DNA of 64,000 nt from JALORV01 sp963754065 (GCA_963754065.1 CAVWFH010000008.1:124001-188000); one strand, 5' to 3'; counted from the stretch's first letter, positions 9,189 through 16,982 are shown. The notes: generated by a model not told the origin, from the sequence alone. Numbers and translations are program-made.

Positions 9189-10404
9189 TTGAGCGACATC
9201 GTTACCCTGGAGTCGATCCGCGCCGCGGCGGCGCGCCTGGCCGGCCGCGTCGAGGAGACGCCCTGCGTGCACTCGCGCACCTTGTCGCAGATCACCGGCG
9301 CCGAGGTCTATCTCAAGTTCGAGAACCTGCAGTTCACCGCCTCGTTCAAGGAACGCGGTGCGCTCAACAAGTTGTCGCTGCTGACGCCGGCGCAACGGGC
9401 CAAGGGCGTGATCGCCGTTTCCGCCGGCAACCACGCACAGGGCGTGGCGTATCACGCCGAGCGGCTCGGCATTCCCGCCGTGATCGTGATGCCGCGCTTC
9501 ACGCCCATGGTGAAGATCGAGCGCACGCGCGGCTTCGGACCCGAGATCGTGCTGACCGGCGACACCTTCGACGATGCCCGCCATGAGGCGGCGAAGATCG
9601 CCGCCGAGCGCGGTCTCACGATGGTGCATCCGTACGACGACGCCGACGTGATCGCCGGGCAGGGCACGGTCGCTCTCGAGATGCTCGCACAGCAGCCGGA
9701 GCTGGACTGCCTGTGCGTGGCCATCGGTGGCGGTGGACTCATCTCGGGCGTGGCCACAGCCGCGCGCGCGCTGAAGCCGGGCATCGGCATCGTGGGTGTC
9801 CAGACGGATCAGTTCCCGTCGATGTACGCGGCCTTCAAGGGCGTCGAGATGCCGTCGGCCAACGCCACGCTGGCCGAAGGCATTGCGGTCAAGCATCCGG
9901 GTGAGCTGACCTGCGAGATCGTCAAGCGCGCTCGTCGACGACGTGGTCCTGGTGTCCGAAGGCGACATCGAGCAGGCGATCGTGATGCTGCTCGAAATCG
10001 AGAAGACGGTGGTCGAGGGTGCCGGCGCGACCGGACTCGCCGCTGTCCATCGGCACCCGGCGCTCTTTGCCGGGCGCAAGGTCGGATTGATCCTGTGCGG
10101 CGGCAACATCGACCCGATGGTCCTGGCCGACATCATCGAGCGCGGCATGGTGCGCGCAGGCCGCCTCGCACGCATCCGGGTGCACACGCGCGACGTGCCG
10201 GGCGAGCTGGCGCGTGCCGCGACGCTGATCGGGCAGGCCGGTGCGAACATCGAGGAAGTCGAGCACCAGCGCGCATTCACGACCTTGCCGGTGCAAAACG
10301 CCGAACTCGAGTTCGTGTTGCAGACGCGCGGTCCGGAGCACATCGAAGAAGTGCTGCGCACATTGCGCAACGCCGGCCTGTACGCGAATACACATCCCTA
10401 CTAA
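9189..10404 (+). pseudogene. ilvA: Threonine ammonia-lyase (IlvA/TdcB type, ACT domain), one frame break
   Basis: A PLP-dependent lyase converting threonine to 2-oxobutanoate and ammonia, the first step of isoleucine synthesis. The PLP lysine motif is FTASFKERGALNKL, the glycine-rich phosphate loop is AIGGGGLISG, and the C-terminal ACT domain begins RIRVHTRDVPGELARAATL. The frame breaks at about 9927-9931: VKR should continue as LVDDVVLVSEGDIEQA. Dropping one base restores 404 residues, the usual size of the catalytic-plus-ACT form. The start is taken as TTG at 9189, followed by SDIVTLESIRAAA; there is no better ATG nearby. It is divergent from the ATPase gene. Confidence 0.85.
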
Positions 10405-10433
10405 GCCTTTCGCAACCTCGCCTCACTTCCGCA

Positions 10434-10457
10434 GCGCAAGCTCATCGTCGCTTGCGC
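10434..10457 (+). other. Stem-loop downstream of the threonine ammonia-lyase gene
   Basis: A perfect 8-base inverted repeat GCGCAAGC/GCTTGCGC with an 8-base loop, 30 bases after the stop. There is no T-run, so it is at best a weak terminator or an RNA-stabilising hairpin. Confidence 0.4.
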
Positions 10458-10522
10458 CAGATCATTGCCGCAAGCGCGGGCACCGCTAAGTTATCTCTCG
10501 ACTGCACCAAGAGGGAGGCGGC

Positions 10523-11041
10523 ATGGTCGCTGCGCGAACCCCGAACACGATCCTTCGGTCCGGCGCTGGAAAATCGGGCGCATCCGAAAAATCGCCGCGC
10601 AAGCCGCGTCGCAAGCCGATCGACTGGAACGCCAAGCTCCGTCCCGAACTTGAGCCCGAGATCGTCGTCGACAAGCGACTTGGCGATCGCCTGCTGCTGC
10701 CAACGCCCTTGCTGGTGGCCGAGGAGATCGCACAGGTGCCCCGCGGCGCAACGATCACCGTCGCGCAGCTGCGAGCGCGCCTGGCGCAACGATTCGGCGC
10801 CGAGCGCACCTGCCCGCTGATGACGGGCATCTTCGTGAAGATCATCGCCGGAGCGGTGGCCGAGGACCTGACGCAGGGACGCAAGCCGCGCTGGCCGGTA
10901 TGGCGGCTCGTCAACGACAGCGGGATGCTGAGCACGACCTGGCCGCTGGACGCGCTGTATCGCGCGACCCGCCTGCGCGAAGAAGGAGTCCGTCTGGGAC
11001 ACAAACGCGGCGCCTGGCAGGTACTCAACCCGGGTGCGTGA
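10523..11041 (+). CDS. MGMT-family (alkyltransferase-like) protein
   Basis: 172 residues: a basic, Ser/Lys-rich N-terminus of about 35 residues, then a domain like the small MGMT-family proteins, with PTPLLVAEEIAQVPRGATIT, a winged-helix-like segment QLRARLAQRFGAERTCPLMTGIF and PRWPVWRLVNDSGML. In true O6-methylguanine methyltransferases the acceptor Cys is in PCHR. Here the order is T-C-P, as in the small annotated MGMT-family relatives, so methyl-acceptor activity is uncertain. It may bind DNA without repairing it. A good ribosome site (GGGAGGCGGC) precedes the ATG. Confidence 0.7.
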   Translation: MVAARTPNTILRSGAGKSGASEKSPRKPRRKPIDWNAKLRPELEPEIVVDKRLGDRLLLPTPLLVAEEIAQVPRGATITVAQLRARLAQRFGAERTCPLMTGIFVKIIAGAVAEDLTQGRKPRWPVWRLVNDSGMLSTTWPLDALYRATRLREEGVRLGHKRGAWQVLNPGA

Positions 11042-11114
11042 CCGCCTGGCGAAGCGTCGTTGCATGACCTCTCGGTGACGGCGCCGCGGCGCGGCGACAC
11101 CCGTAGACTGCGGC

Positions 11115-12077
11115 ATGGCCTCCGCCGATGCCGCCGCGCGGGTTCGATTCATCGACCTGTTGCCAGCCGCCTCCGACCCGGCCGGCGAGTTGCGCGCCGG
11201 ACTCGCCGCGCACGCGCCGTGGATCGCACCGAAGTTTTTCTATGACGCGCTCGGTGCGCGGCTGTTCGAGGCGATCTGTGAGCTGCCCGAGTACACGCTG
11301 CCACGCGATGAGCAGGCCATTTTCGATCGTTACACCGACGAGATCGCCGCGCAGATCGGACCGGACAGCACGCTGATCGACCTGGGCGCCGGCAACTGCG
11401 CCAAGGCCGAACGCCTGTTCGCCGCGCTGCGGCCGGCGCAGTACGTGGCGGTCGACATCGCCGGCGCGTTCCTGCTGACGCAGCTGGAATTGCTGGCGCA
11501 GAGGCATCGGACCATCGACGTCATCGGTATCGCTGCGGATTTCTCGCATGGACTGGCGCTGCCGTCCGTGGTTCGCAACGAGCGGCGGGTGGTCTTCTAT
11601 CCCGGATCGTCTATCGGCAACTTTGCGCCGGAGGAAGCCCTGGCGTTTCTATCGTGCATCCATGATCAATGCGCGGGCGGGCACCTCCTGATCGGTGCGG
11701 ACCTCGTCAAGGATTCCGCTGAGCTGGTCGCCGCCTACGACGATGAGCTCGGAGTGACTGCGTCGTTCAATCTCAACGTGCTGAACGTCGCCAACCATTG
11801 GGCGGGGACCGACTTCACGCTGGGCGACTGGCGCCATGTGGCGCTCTTCAATGCCGCCGAGAGCCGCATCGAGATGCACCTGGAGGCACGCCGCGCCGTT
11901 CGGGTGGGCTGGCCGGGCGGGGAGCGACGCTTTGCTGCAGGCGCGCGCATCCACACCGAAAATTCGTACAAGACCACTCCGGACGCATTGCCGGCCCTGC
12001 TGCGCACCGCCGGCTTTGGCAATGTGCGCCTCTACACGGACCCCGCCGGGCGCTTTGCACTCGCACTGGCCCGGTAA
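11115..12077 (+). CDS. egtD: L-histidine N-alpha-methyltransferase EgtD
   Basis: 320 residues matching the EgtD family: PKFFYDALGARLFEAICELPEYTLPRDE at the start, SAM motif LIDLGAGNCAKAERLF near residue 94, YPGSSIGNF near 155, and C-terminal ENSYKTTPDAL. It trimethylates histidine to hercynine, the precursor of ergothioneine and selenoneine. It is convergent with the EgtB-related gene, leaving only 21 bases between the stops. With the selenosugar synthase and selenophosphate synthetase genes nearby, hercynine probably feeds selenoneine. No EgtA, EgtC or EgtE gene is visible. Confidence 0.9.
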   Translation: MASADAAARVRFIDLLPAASDPAGELRAGLAAHAPWIAPKFFYDALGARLFEAICELPEYTLPRDEQAIFDRYTDEIAAQIGPDSTLIDLGAGNCAKAERLFAALRPAQYVAVDIAGAFLLTQLELLAQRHRTIDVIGIAADFSHGLALPSVVRNERRVVFYPGSSIGNFAPEEALAFLSCIHDQCAGGHLLIGADLVKDSAELVAAYDDELGVTASFNLNVLNVANHWAGTDFTLGDWRHVALFNAAESRIEMHLEARRAVRVGWPGGERRFAAGARIHTENSYKTTPDALPALLRTAGFGNVRLYTDPAGRFALALAR

Positions 12078-12098
12078 GTCAGGACTTTCGCGCGACGA

Positions 12099-13334
12099 TC
12101 AGGAGCGTGCCAGACGTACCGTCGCGTAGACGTACGGGTACTCGGCGCGGAACCAGTTGCGAAACGAGGGCCGCACCAGGCGCCGTGCGGTGCGCGGCGA
12201 TGCGCCCTTGAGCACGTAATGCTCGCCATCGAAGAAGTTGGCCGAGTAGCCCGGGTAATGAGGCCGCGGCGCGAAGCCCCTGAAACCCGCGAATGGCGTG
12301 GCGGTCCACTCCCAGCCGTTGCCCACCAGCTGTTCGACTCCCGTCGCTGTTGCGCCGAGCGGATGCGCGGCGACGGGCAGCGGATCCCAGGCGACGAAAT
12401 CGAGATTCGCGCGCTCGGCGTCGGGCGCGGCATCTCCCCACGGATAGCGTCGCTCTCCATCGCCATACGCCGCACGTTGCCACTCGGCTTCGGTCGGCAG
12501 GCGCAAACCTGCCCACGCCGCATAGGCCGTCGCCTGTCGATGCGTCAGATACACCGGTGCATCGAGCGGCAGCGGCGTCTCGTCGAACATGCGTCGCAAC
12601 CACCAGGAGCCGTCGCGTTGGCGCCAGAAGTGCGGAGGCGGCCCGCCGGCGACGACAAAGCGCAGGTAGCCGCCGTTGGTGAGCTTGTGGCGCGAGATTT
12701 CGAAGTCAGCGACCTCGGATTGGCTTTGTGGAAACTCGTTGTCCCAGCCGAACTCGTCCGGTGCCTGGCCAAGCGTGACGGCGCCCGCCGGAACGTCGAC
12801 CCACGGATGCAGACGTCGAGCCGAATCGCTTGCCCGTGCCCCGGTGCCTGCCGGCAAGGCCGGCATGCGCTTTCTTTGGGGTTCGATCTGGTGCAGCAGA
12901 TAGCACACCGTTTCCGCGTGCATCCAGCGATGCTCGAGTGCCGTCAGGATGCGCTCGACCGGCAACTCATCCCAGCACTCGTCAAGCTCGCGTCGCGTGC
13001 GCGCCGCATAGCGCAGCACGGCGTCGAGTGCTGGCCAGTCGGACGGCTGGTCGGCAGCCGCCTGGCCCGGCGCGGGATCAATGCCCGCCTCGAACAGCCG
13101 GTCGAACGTCGGGTCGAATGAGGGCAGGTCGAGCACGCCTCGGCCGAGCTGATTCCAGTCAAACGCGTCGAGATGTCCGATGTAGAAGATCAGCCGGTGT
13201 CGGTCAGGGACAGGCCGCTCGTAGAGCGTCTCGGTTGCCACCACGCGGAAGAGGGCGTCCGTGTGCGCGCGTGCTGCCCGGAGTTCCTGGTGCAGCCCGG
13301 TCGTTGCGCGGTCCGAGGTCAGCGCATCCATCAC
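12099..13334 (-). CDS. senA: EgtB-related sulfoxide/selenoxide synthase, SenA-like
   Basis: 411 residues: an N-terminal DinB-like helical domain with the iron-ligand pattern IGHLDAFDWN and HRWMHAE (H-x3-H), then a formylglycine-generating-enzyme-like domain ending in the EgtB signature (GNGWEWTATPF, FFDGEHYVLKGAS, RNWFRAEYPYVYATVRLA). EgtB enzymes join a thiol to hercynine using iron and oxygen. The related SenA (selenoneine synthase) joins a selenosugar. The choice of SenA rests on the C-terminal signature and on selD and senB lying 4 kb away on the same strand. Plain EgtB cannot be excluded without a tree. Confidence 0.8.
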   Translation of the reverse strand: MMDALTSDRATTGLHQELRAARAHTDALFRVVATETLYERPVPDRHRLIFYIGHLDAFDWNQLGRGVLDLPSFDPTFDRLFEAGIDPAPGQAAADQPSDWPALDAVLRYAARTRRELDECWDELPVERILTALEHRWMHAETVCYLLHQIEPQRKRMPALPAGTGARASDSARRLHPWVDVPAGAVTLGQAPDEFGWDNEFPQSQSEVADFEISRHKLTNGGYLRFVVAGGPPPHFWRQRDGSWWLRRMFDETPLPLDAPVYLTHRQATAYAAWAGLRLPTEAEWQRAAYGDGERRYPWGDAAPDAERANLDFVAWDPLPVAAHPLGATATGVEQLVGNGWEWTATPFAGFRGFAPRPHYPGYSANFFDGEHYVLKGASPRTARRLVRPSFRNWFRAEYPYVYATVRLARS

Positions 13335-13519
13335 TGAACCATACCCCGTCGGAATGGCGGGGCCAACCGCCCGTCCCCGCGGGAGCGCCGGTGACGGGCA
13401 GCATCGGTCGAAGTGCGTGCCAAAAGGCCTACCGCCCTCAACCTCGGCGGGGACGCTCCGTATACCGTCTTATGGCTATTCGAGGCGCCGGCCAGCGGTC
13501 GGGCGACACCCAACTACCG

Positions 13520-13756
13520 ATGAAAACCGTCACCTTCGAGATCGACGAGTCCACCGATCAGCAGTTGGCGGACCTTGCCCAGCGGTGCGATGCCACGCCG
13601 GGACAGTTCGTCGACATGCTGTGCGCATCGCTCGACCGCGAAACGCTGGAGCGCGTCATACAGCGCGCCATGCGCGACGACTCGGTCACCTCCGAACCCG
13701 GCGTAGCAAGAATGCCCGAGCGGCGTCCGGCGCCCCCGTCCTCAACCTCCGAGTAG
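13520..13756 (+). CDS. Small ribbon-helix-helix-like protein, paralogue A
   Basis: 78 residues: MKTVTFEIDESTDQQLADLA, then TPGQFVDMLCASLDRETLER, with a Pro/Ser-rich tail. It is clearly similar along its whole length to the protein at 16755-16982: both have MK-x-V-x-x-EI, PG-x-x-VD-x-LC-x-S-x-DRE and GVAR-x-P-x-R. The strand-then-two-helices pattern resembles CopG/Arc-type DNA-binding proteins, but I do not recognise the family. It sits just upstream of, and divergent from, senA. The ATG is chosen because similarity to the paralogue starts there; no strong ribosome site is seen. Confidence 0.6.
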   Translation: MKTVTFEIDESTDQQLADLAQRCDATPGQFVDMLCASLDRETLERVIQRAMRDDSVTSEPGVARMPERRPAPPSSTSE

Positions 13757-13893
13757 TCAACCCGGGGGCCGAACGGCCGCGCGCAGACCCGCGCGCCATA
13801 GCTTGCACGCGAGGCGGCGCAGCGGTGAGCTCCCAAATTCATTTCTGAAATTCCGGCTGATACGCGGCACAGTCTGTACCGCGAAGCGCTTGC

Positions 13894-15762
13894 CTAACGA
13901 CGCATCTCGAACAGCGTCGTCTCCGGGTCTGTGCCCTTGAGCGCTTCGGCGATCTGCTTGCGCGCCTTGATGAACGGCGAGTTCTTGGCCTCGACCGCCA
14001 GGAACTCGTCGAGGTCGCCATGCTCTCGCTGCAGCCGCGGCACGAGTTCCAGGAAGATGTCAGTCAGCTCGGGATCGAACTGCTTGCCCTTCAGTGACGC
14101 GATCTCGGCCAGCGCGTCCGAGACCTTCCAGGCTTCCTTGTACGGCCGCTTGTGCGTCAGCGCGTCAAACACATCGGCGAGCGCGCTGACGCGTGCCGCG
14201 ATCGGGATCGCCGTGCCGGCGAGCTTGGTTGGGTAACCGTTTCCGTCCCAGCGCTCGTGGTGATGGCGCGCGATTTCCTCTGCAATGTGCATCTGCGGAA
14301 TGTTCGACTTGGCTAGGATGTCCGCGCCCGCGGTCGTGTGCGTCTGCATGATCTCGCGCTCACCCGGCGTGAGCTTGCCGGGTTTCAGCAGAATCGCGTC
14401 CGGCACGACCAGCTTGCCGATGTCGTGCAGGCGCGCCGCCAAGTCGATCAGGAAGCACACATCCTCTTCGAGCCCGATCTCCTTGCCAAGGATTGATGCA
14501 AGGCGGCCGACACGGTAGCAATGCTCGCCCGTCGTATCGTCGTGCAACTCTGCGGCGACCGACTGCTGCTCCAGCAGCAGGATGCGGTTGCGCATCAGCT
14601 CGCGTTCGCCCAGCTGGATGCGCAGCTTGCCGCGCTGGTTGGCCATCGCGACGTCGATCGAGCCCGGGGCGAAGGCGGGCTGTTCGATCTGCTTGATGTA
14701 GTCCCCGTGGTGCATAAGGACCTGAGCTGCCTTCGCTTCCCGGTTCATTGCAAGCAGCTCATGCAAATAAATCAGAGCAACGTCTGGCTGACCAGCGACC
14801 TCGTACCCAGTAACACAAGCTGAAAGGCTCTCTCTCACCTCTGACCGCACGCTCTTTCGAGCAGTCTCTAAGGACTTCTTCAATCTGGTGAGTCCAACGT
14901 CATTCATCCCAGCATGAATCTCGACCAAACCGCTAGTGATTTCAGCAGAGAGCTGTGCGCGAACTGCCCCGGAGGCGACGGCCAACTCTCGCGCGGCATC
15001 GCAATGCGTTCGTGCGCCATCAAGCTCGCCAATTTCAAGCAGGAGTCTTGCGTACGTAGATTCTGCATTTACTCTCGACAACCGGTCCTGAGCAGATCGA
15101 GGGTCGGAGTTGAGCTTTAAGGATTCTCGAACGGCCTGCAATCCGGCCTTGATGTTTCCTAGGTAAAGGGCGCAAGCGGCGAGATTAGCCTTTGCCGCTT
15201 GCGGAATGGAGCCCGGTTCGCGAAGCGAGTCGCACACTTCCGCGGCCCTTCGGTAGCACGCCATCGCATCTGGATACTGCGCTGTGCCTTGGAACGCCAC
15301 GCCTAGGTTATTCCAGATACGCGCTTCCGCCAGCTTGTCTCCTAACAACTTTGCGAGTTCCAATGCCTTCGAGTAACAAGCAGTGGCTTCAGGAAGATTC
15401 CCAGTGTTGACACACATAACGCCGAGGAAAGTCAATGACTTTCGCTCGAGCGCCAGATCTCCCAGCGCAGCCGCCGCTTCGGCAGCGCGCTTCGCAGGCT
15501 CAAGCGCGGTCGCCGGCTTCGCGGCCAAGTAGTAGTACTCAGCGACCGCAAGCAAACATTGAATTAGCGCTGGCGTTGGTCGATCCGGTACGGATGCGCA
15601 GAGCTGCGACCAAGTGGTGTCGATGAGGCGGTCCGATTCCGAAACAGGGTTTCGGACGGCATCCTCAAGGCGAGGAAGCAATGACTCCCATGCCTCGGAG
15701 GTTGTTCCTTCGAGAGTGGCTGAGATCGAGGCGGCAGCGGCCGCAGAGAGGGGGGCGCTCAT
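13894..15762 (-). CDS. TPR-repeat HD-GYP phosphodiesterase
   Basis: 622 residues. The N-terminal half (about 60-345) is a stack of TPR-like helical repeats, for example LTFLGVMCVNTGNLPEATAC and IWNNLGVAFQGTAQYPDAM. A helical linker (about 375-400) leads to an HD-GYP domain (about 405-590) with the metal motif HDIGK (HD at 446-447) and HHERWDGNGYP (501-511), so catalytic residues are present. HD-GYP enzymes hydrolyse cyclic di-GMP. There is no membrane segment, so it acts in the cytoplasm. It is divergent from a 35-residue double-glycine peptide gene, which raises the idea that the TPR half senses a peptide. The TPR-coding half looks lower in GC than the HD-GYP half. Confidence 0.9.
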   Translation of the reverse strand: MSAPLSAAAAASISATLEGTTSEAWESLLPRLEDAVRNPVSESDRLIDTTWSQLCASVPDRPTPALIQCLLAVAEYYYLAAKPATALEPAKRAAEAAAALGDLALERKSLTFLGVMCVNTGNLPEATACYSKALELAKLLGDKLAEARIWNNLGVAFQGTAQYPDAMACYRRAAEVCDSLREPGSIPQAAKANLAACALYLGNIKAGLQAVRESLKLNSDPRSAQDRLSRVNAESTYARLLLEIGELDGARTHCDAARELAVASGAVRAQLSAEITSGLVEIHAGMNDVGLTRLKKSLETARKSVRSEVRESLSACVTGYEVAGQPDVALIYLHELLAMNREAKAAQVLMHHGDYIKQIEQPAFAPGSIDVAMANQRGKLRIQLGERELMRNRILLLEQQSVAAELHDDTTGEHCYRVGRLASILGKEIGLEEDVCFLIDLAARLHDIGKLVVPDAILLKPGKLTPGEREIMQTHTTAGADILAKSNIPQMHIAEEIARHHHERWDGNGYPTKLAGTAIPIAARVSALADVFDALTHKRPYKEAWKVSDALAEIASLKGKQFDPELTDIFLELVPRLQREHGDLDEFLAVEAKNSPFIKARKQIAEALKGTDPETTLFEMRR

Positions 15763-15802
15763 GTCTTAGGTCGGGATGCTTGCCAACATGCAAAGAAGGG
15801 GC

Positions 15803-15831
15803 TTGCAATTTCCCGCACGTAACGGTTACAT
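15803..15831 (+). promoter_or_regulatory. Predicted sigma70 promoter of the GG-peptide gene
   Basis: TTGCAA (15803-15808), a 17-base spacer, then TTACAT (15826-15831), close to the -35/-10 consensus and correct spacing. A perfect palindrome GTAACGGTTAC (15819-15829) overlaps the -10 and could be an operator. It lies in the 155-base divergent region shared with the HD-GYP gene, giving a leader of about 80 bases before the peptide start. Confidence 0.5.
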
Positions 15832-15869
15832 TCCACCCATCCTGCTTATCGGCCGAGAAGCAGTGACCT

Positions 15870-15900
15870 TGAGGTTCAAATCGATCGATCTGAGGTTCAA
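15870..15900 (+). repeat. Direct repeat TGAGGTTCAA upstream of the GG-peptide gene
   Basis: TGAGGTTCAA occurs at 15870-15879 and again at 15891-15900, a 21-base period (two helical turns), separated by TCGATCGATC with small variation. The second copy ends 17 bases before the start codon. Tandem sites on one DNA face suggest binding by a regulator, or an RNA feature of the leader. The function is unknown. Confidence 0.5.
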
Positions 15901-15917
15901 CGCAATAGGGGACGCCC

Positions 15918-16025
15918 ATGGATCAGGTTATTGAGCAAGTCGTTGAAAAAGAAGAGGTTACAGAATTGTCGCTCGCCGAATTGGCCATGGTTGGCGGTGG
16001 CTTGGCGACTGAGTGCCTGGGATAG
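15918..16025 (+). CDS. 35-residue double-glycine leader micro-peptide
   Basis: A small gene with ribosome site AGGGGA seven bases before ATG, a predicted promoter upstream and a strong terminator 17 bases after the stop, so it is a single-gene transcript. The peptide begins MDQVIEQVVEKEEV and has the leader motif ELSLAELAMVGGG, matching the L-S-x-x-E-L-x-x-V-x-GG pattern cut by C39-type peptidase transporters. After GG only GLATECLG remains. Such a short mature peptide fits a signal better than a bacteriocin. It is divergent from the TPR-HD-GYP gene. Processing, export and function are inference; no peptidase-containing transporter is nearby. Confidence 0.65.
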   Translation: MDQVIEQVVEKEEVTELSLAELAMVGGGLATECLG

Positions 16026-16041
16026 AGCCGGTTCCGGGTAA

Positions 16042-16072
16042 AAAAGGGCGCTTCGGCGCCCTTTTCTTTTTT
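16042..16072 (+). terminator. Rho-independent terminator after the GG-peptide gene
   Basis: AAAAGGGCGC, loop TTCG, GCGCCCTTTT, then CTTTTTTC. A perfect 10-base stem with a stable UUCG tetraloop and a T-rich tail, 17 bases after the peptide stop. It insulates the decayed hicAB genes downstream. Confidence 0.93.
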
Positions 16073-16139
16073 CATAACAAGTACTTAGCTCGCCAAAGCC
16101 ATTGAGATCGACGCCCCCAGGTCTGCATTGGGAGCTAAG

Positions 16140-16328
16140 GTGAAAGTCGCGGAACTGTTCCGCCTCCGAATTGACGGCGGCTGGTGACTTGCGGCAAAGC
16201 GTGGCGGTCATCGGAGATTCAGGCGTCCAATGAACTGCGGCCGGGTAACCGTACCGGGAAAGCCGAGCGATGACCTGGCGCCGGGCACGTTGAACAGCAT
16301 CTTCAAGCAAGCAGGACTCAAGAGGTAG
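16140..16328 (+). pseudogene. hicA: Decayed hicA toxin gene
   Basis: From a GTG at 16140 (GGGAG upstream) the frame reads VKVAELFRLRIDGGW, then an in-frame TGA, then LAAKRGGHRRFRRP, GRVTVPGKPSDDLAPGT and LNSIFKQAGLKR before the stop. This is the HicA fold (small dsRNA-binding mRNA interferase) with the active-site histidine region GGH conserved. The internal stop cuts the protein after 15 residues. The TAG stop lies two bases before the hicB start, the normal hicAB arrangement. Confidence 0.8.
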
Positions 16329-16330
16329 GC

Positions 16331-16543
16331 ATGCGCTTCGCCGTCGCGATCGAAAAGGCCACCGGGAACGACTCCGCTTTCGTGCCCGACCTCCCCGGAT
16401 GCGTGGCGACGGGCAAGACAGCGGAGGAGGTCGAAGCGCAGATTCGCGAAGCGATTGCGTTTCACCTATAGGGCCTACATGAAGACGGACTTCCTATTCC
16501 GCCGCCCTCGAGCCAGGTCGACAACGTCGAAGTCGCTTCCTGA
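16331..16543 (+). pseudogene. hicB: Decayed hicB antitoxin gene
   Basis: MRFAVAIEKATGNDSAFVPD, LPGCVATGKTAEEVEAQIRE and AIAFHL match HicB antitoxins. A TAG stop at 16469-16471 then replaces the usual Glu of the FHLEGL motif, and the frame continues GLHEDGLPIPPPSSQVDNVEVAS to TGA. The break falls after residue 46 and removes the C-terminal part. Both genes of the pair are broken, so this is a dead toxin-antitoxin module. Confidence 0.85.
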
Positions 16544-16667
16544 CGCCGCTTACAGCTTGCCTACTTACCCAACCGCAACCCGCCTGACAGCCGAGCGTCA
16601 TGCGGTTTGGACCATTAAGTGTTCTGCGTCAGCGTCGGAGTACAAGACGCTTTCTCTTTTTGTATGA

Positions 16668-16690
16668 CAACGCTCCCGTTTGTAGCGTTG
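16668..16690 (+). other. Inverted repeat CAACGCT/AGCGTTG
   Basis: Seven-base arms with a 9-base loop in the 211-base gap between decayed hicB and paralogue B. T-runs lie on the left side, so it could be a weak terminator for the minus-strand paralogue B gene. No gene is seen in this gap. Confidence 0.35.
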
Positions 16691-16754
16691 CGGGACGGCT
16701 CGTAGAGTCAGTCGGAAGCTGGAGCGCGGCGATATCCGTCCGAACCGGGGCGGT

Positions 16755-16982
16755 TCAGGCGTCCTGACGTAGCGCCTTCCGTGCCGGCACCCGCGCAACG
16801 CCGTCCTCGGTCTTCACCAGCGGACCTGACAGTGCCTGGATCGCGAGTCGGGCCATGACCTCCCGGTCGATCGACTCGCACAGCAAGTCCACCACGCGTC
16901 CGGGCGGCACGCCCCACTGATGGGCGAGCGCCTTCAGACGGAGGTCGGAACGTTCGCCGATTTCGAGGCTGACCTGCTTCAT
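16755..16982 (-). CDS. Small ribbon-helix-helix-like protein, paralogue B
   Basis: 75 residues: MKQVSLEIGERSDLRLKALA, PPGRVVDLLCESIDREVMAR, then GVARVPARKALRQDA. It is the paralogue of the 13520-13756 protein (see that entry for shared motifs). It lies on the opposite strand and points towards it, so the two genes face each other across the HD-GYP/GG-peptide/hicAB segment. The start at 16982 matches the paralogue's start; an upstream start at 17018 is possible. The gene lies just downstream of selD/senC on the same strand. Function unknown. Confidence 0.6.
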   Translation of the reverse strand: MKQVSLEIGERSDLRLKALAHQWGVPPGRVVDLLCESIDREVMARLAIQALSGPLVKTEDGVARVPARKALRQDA

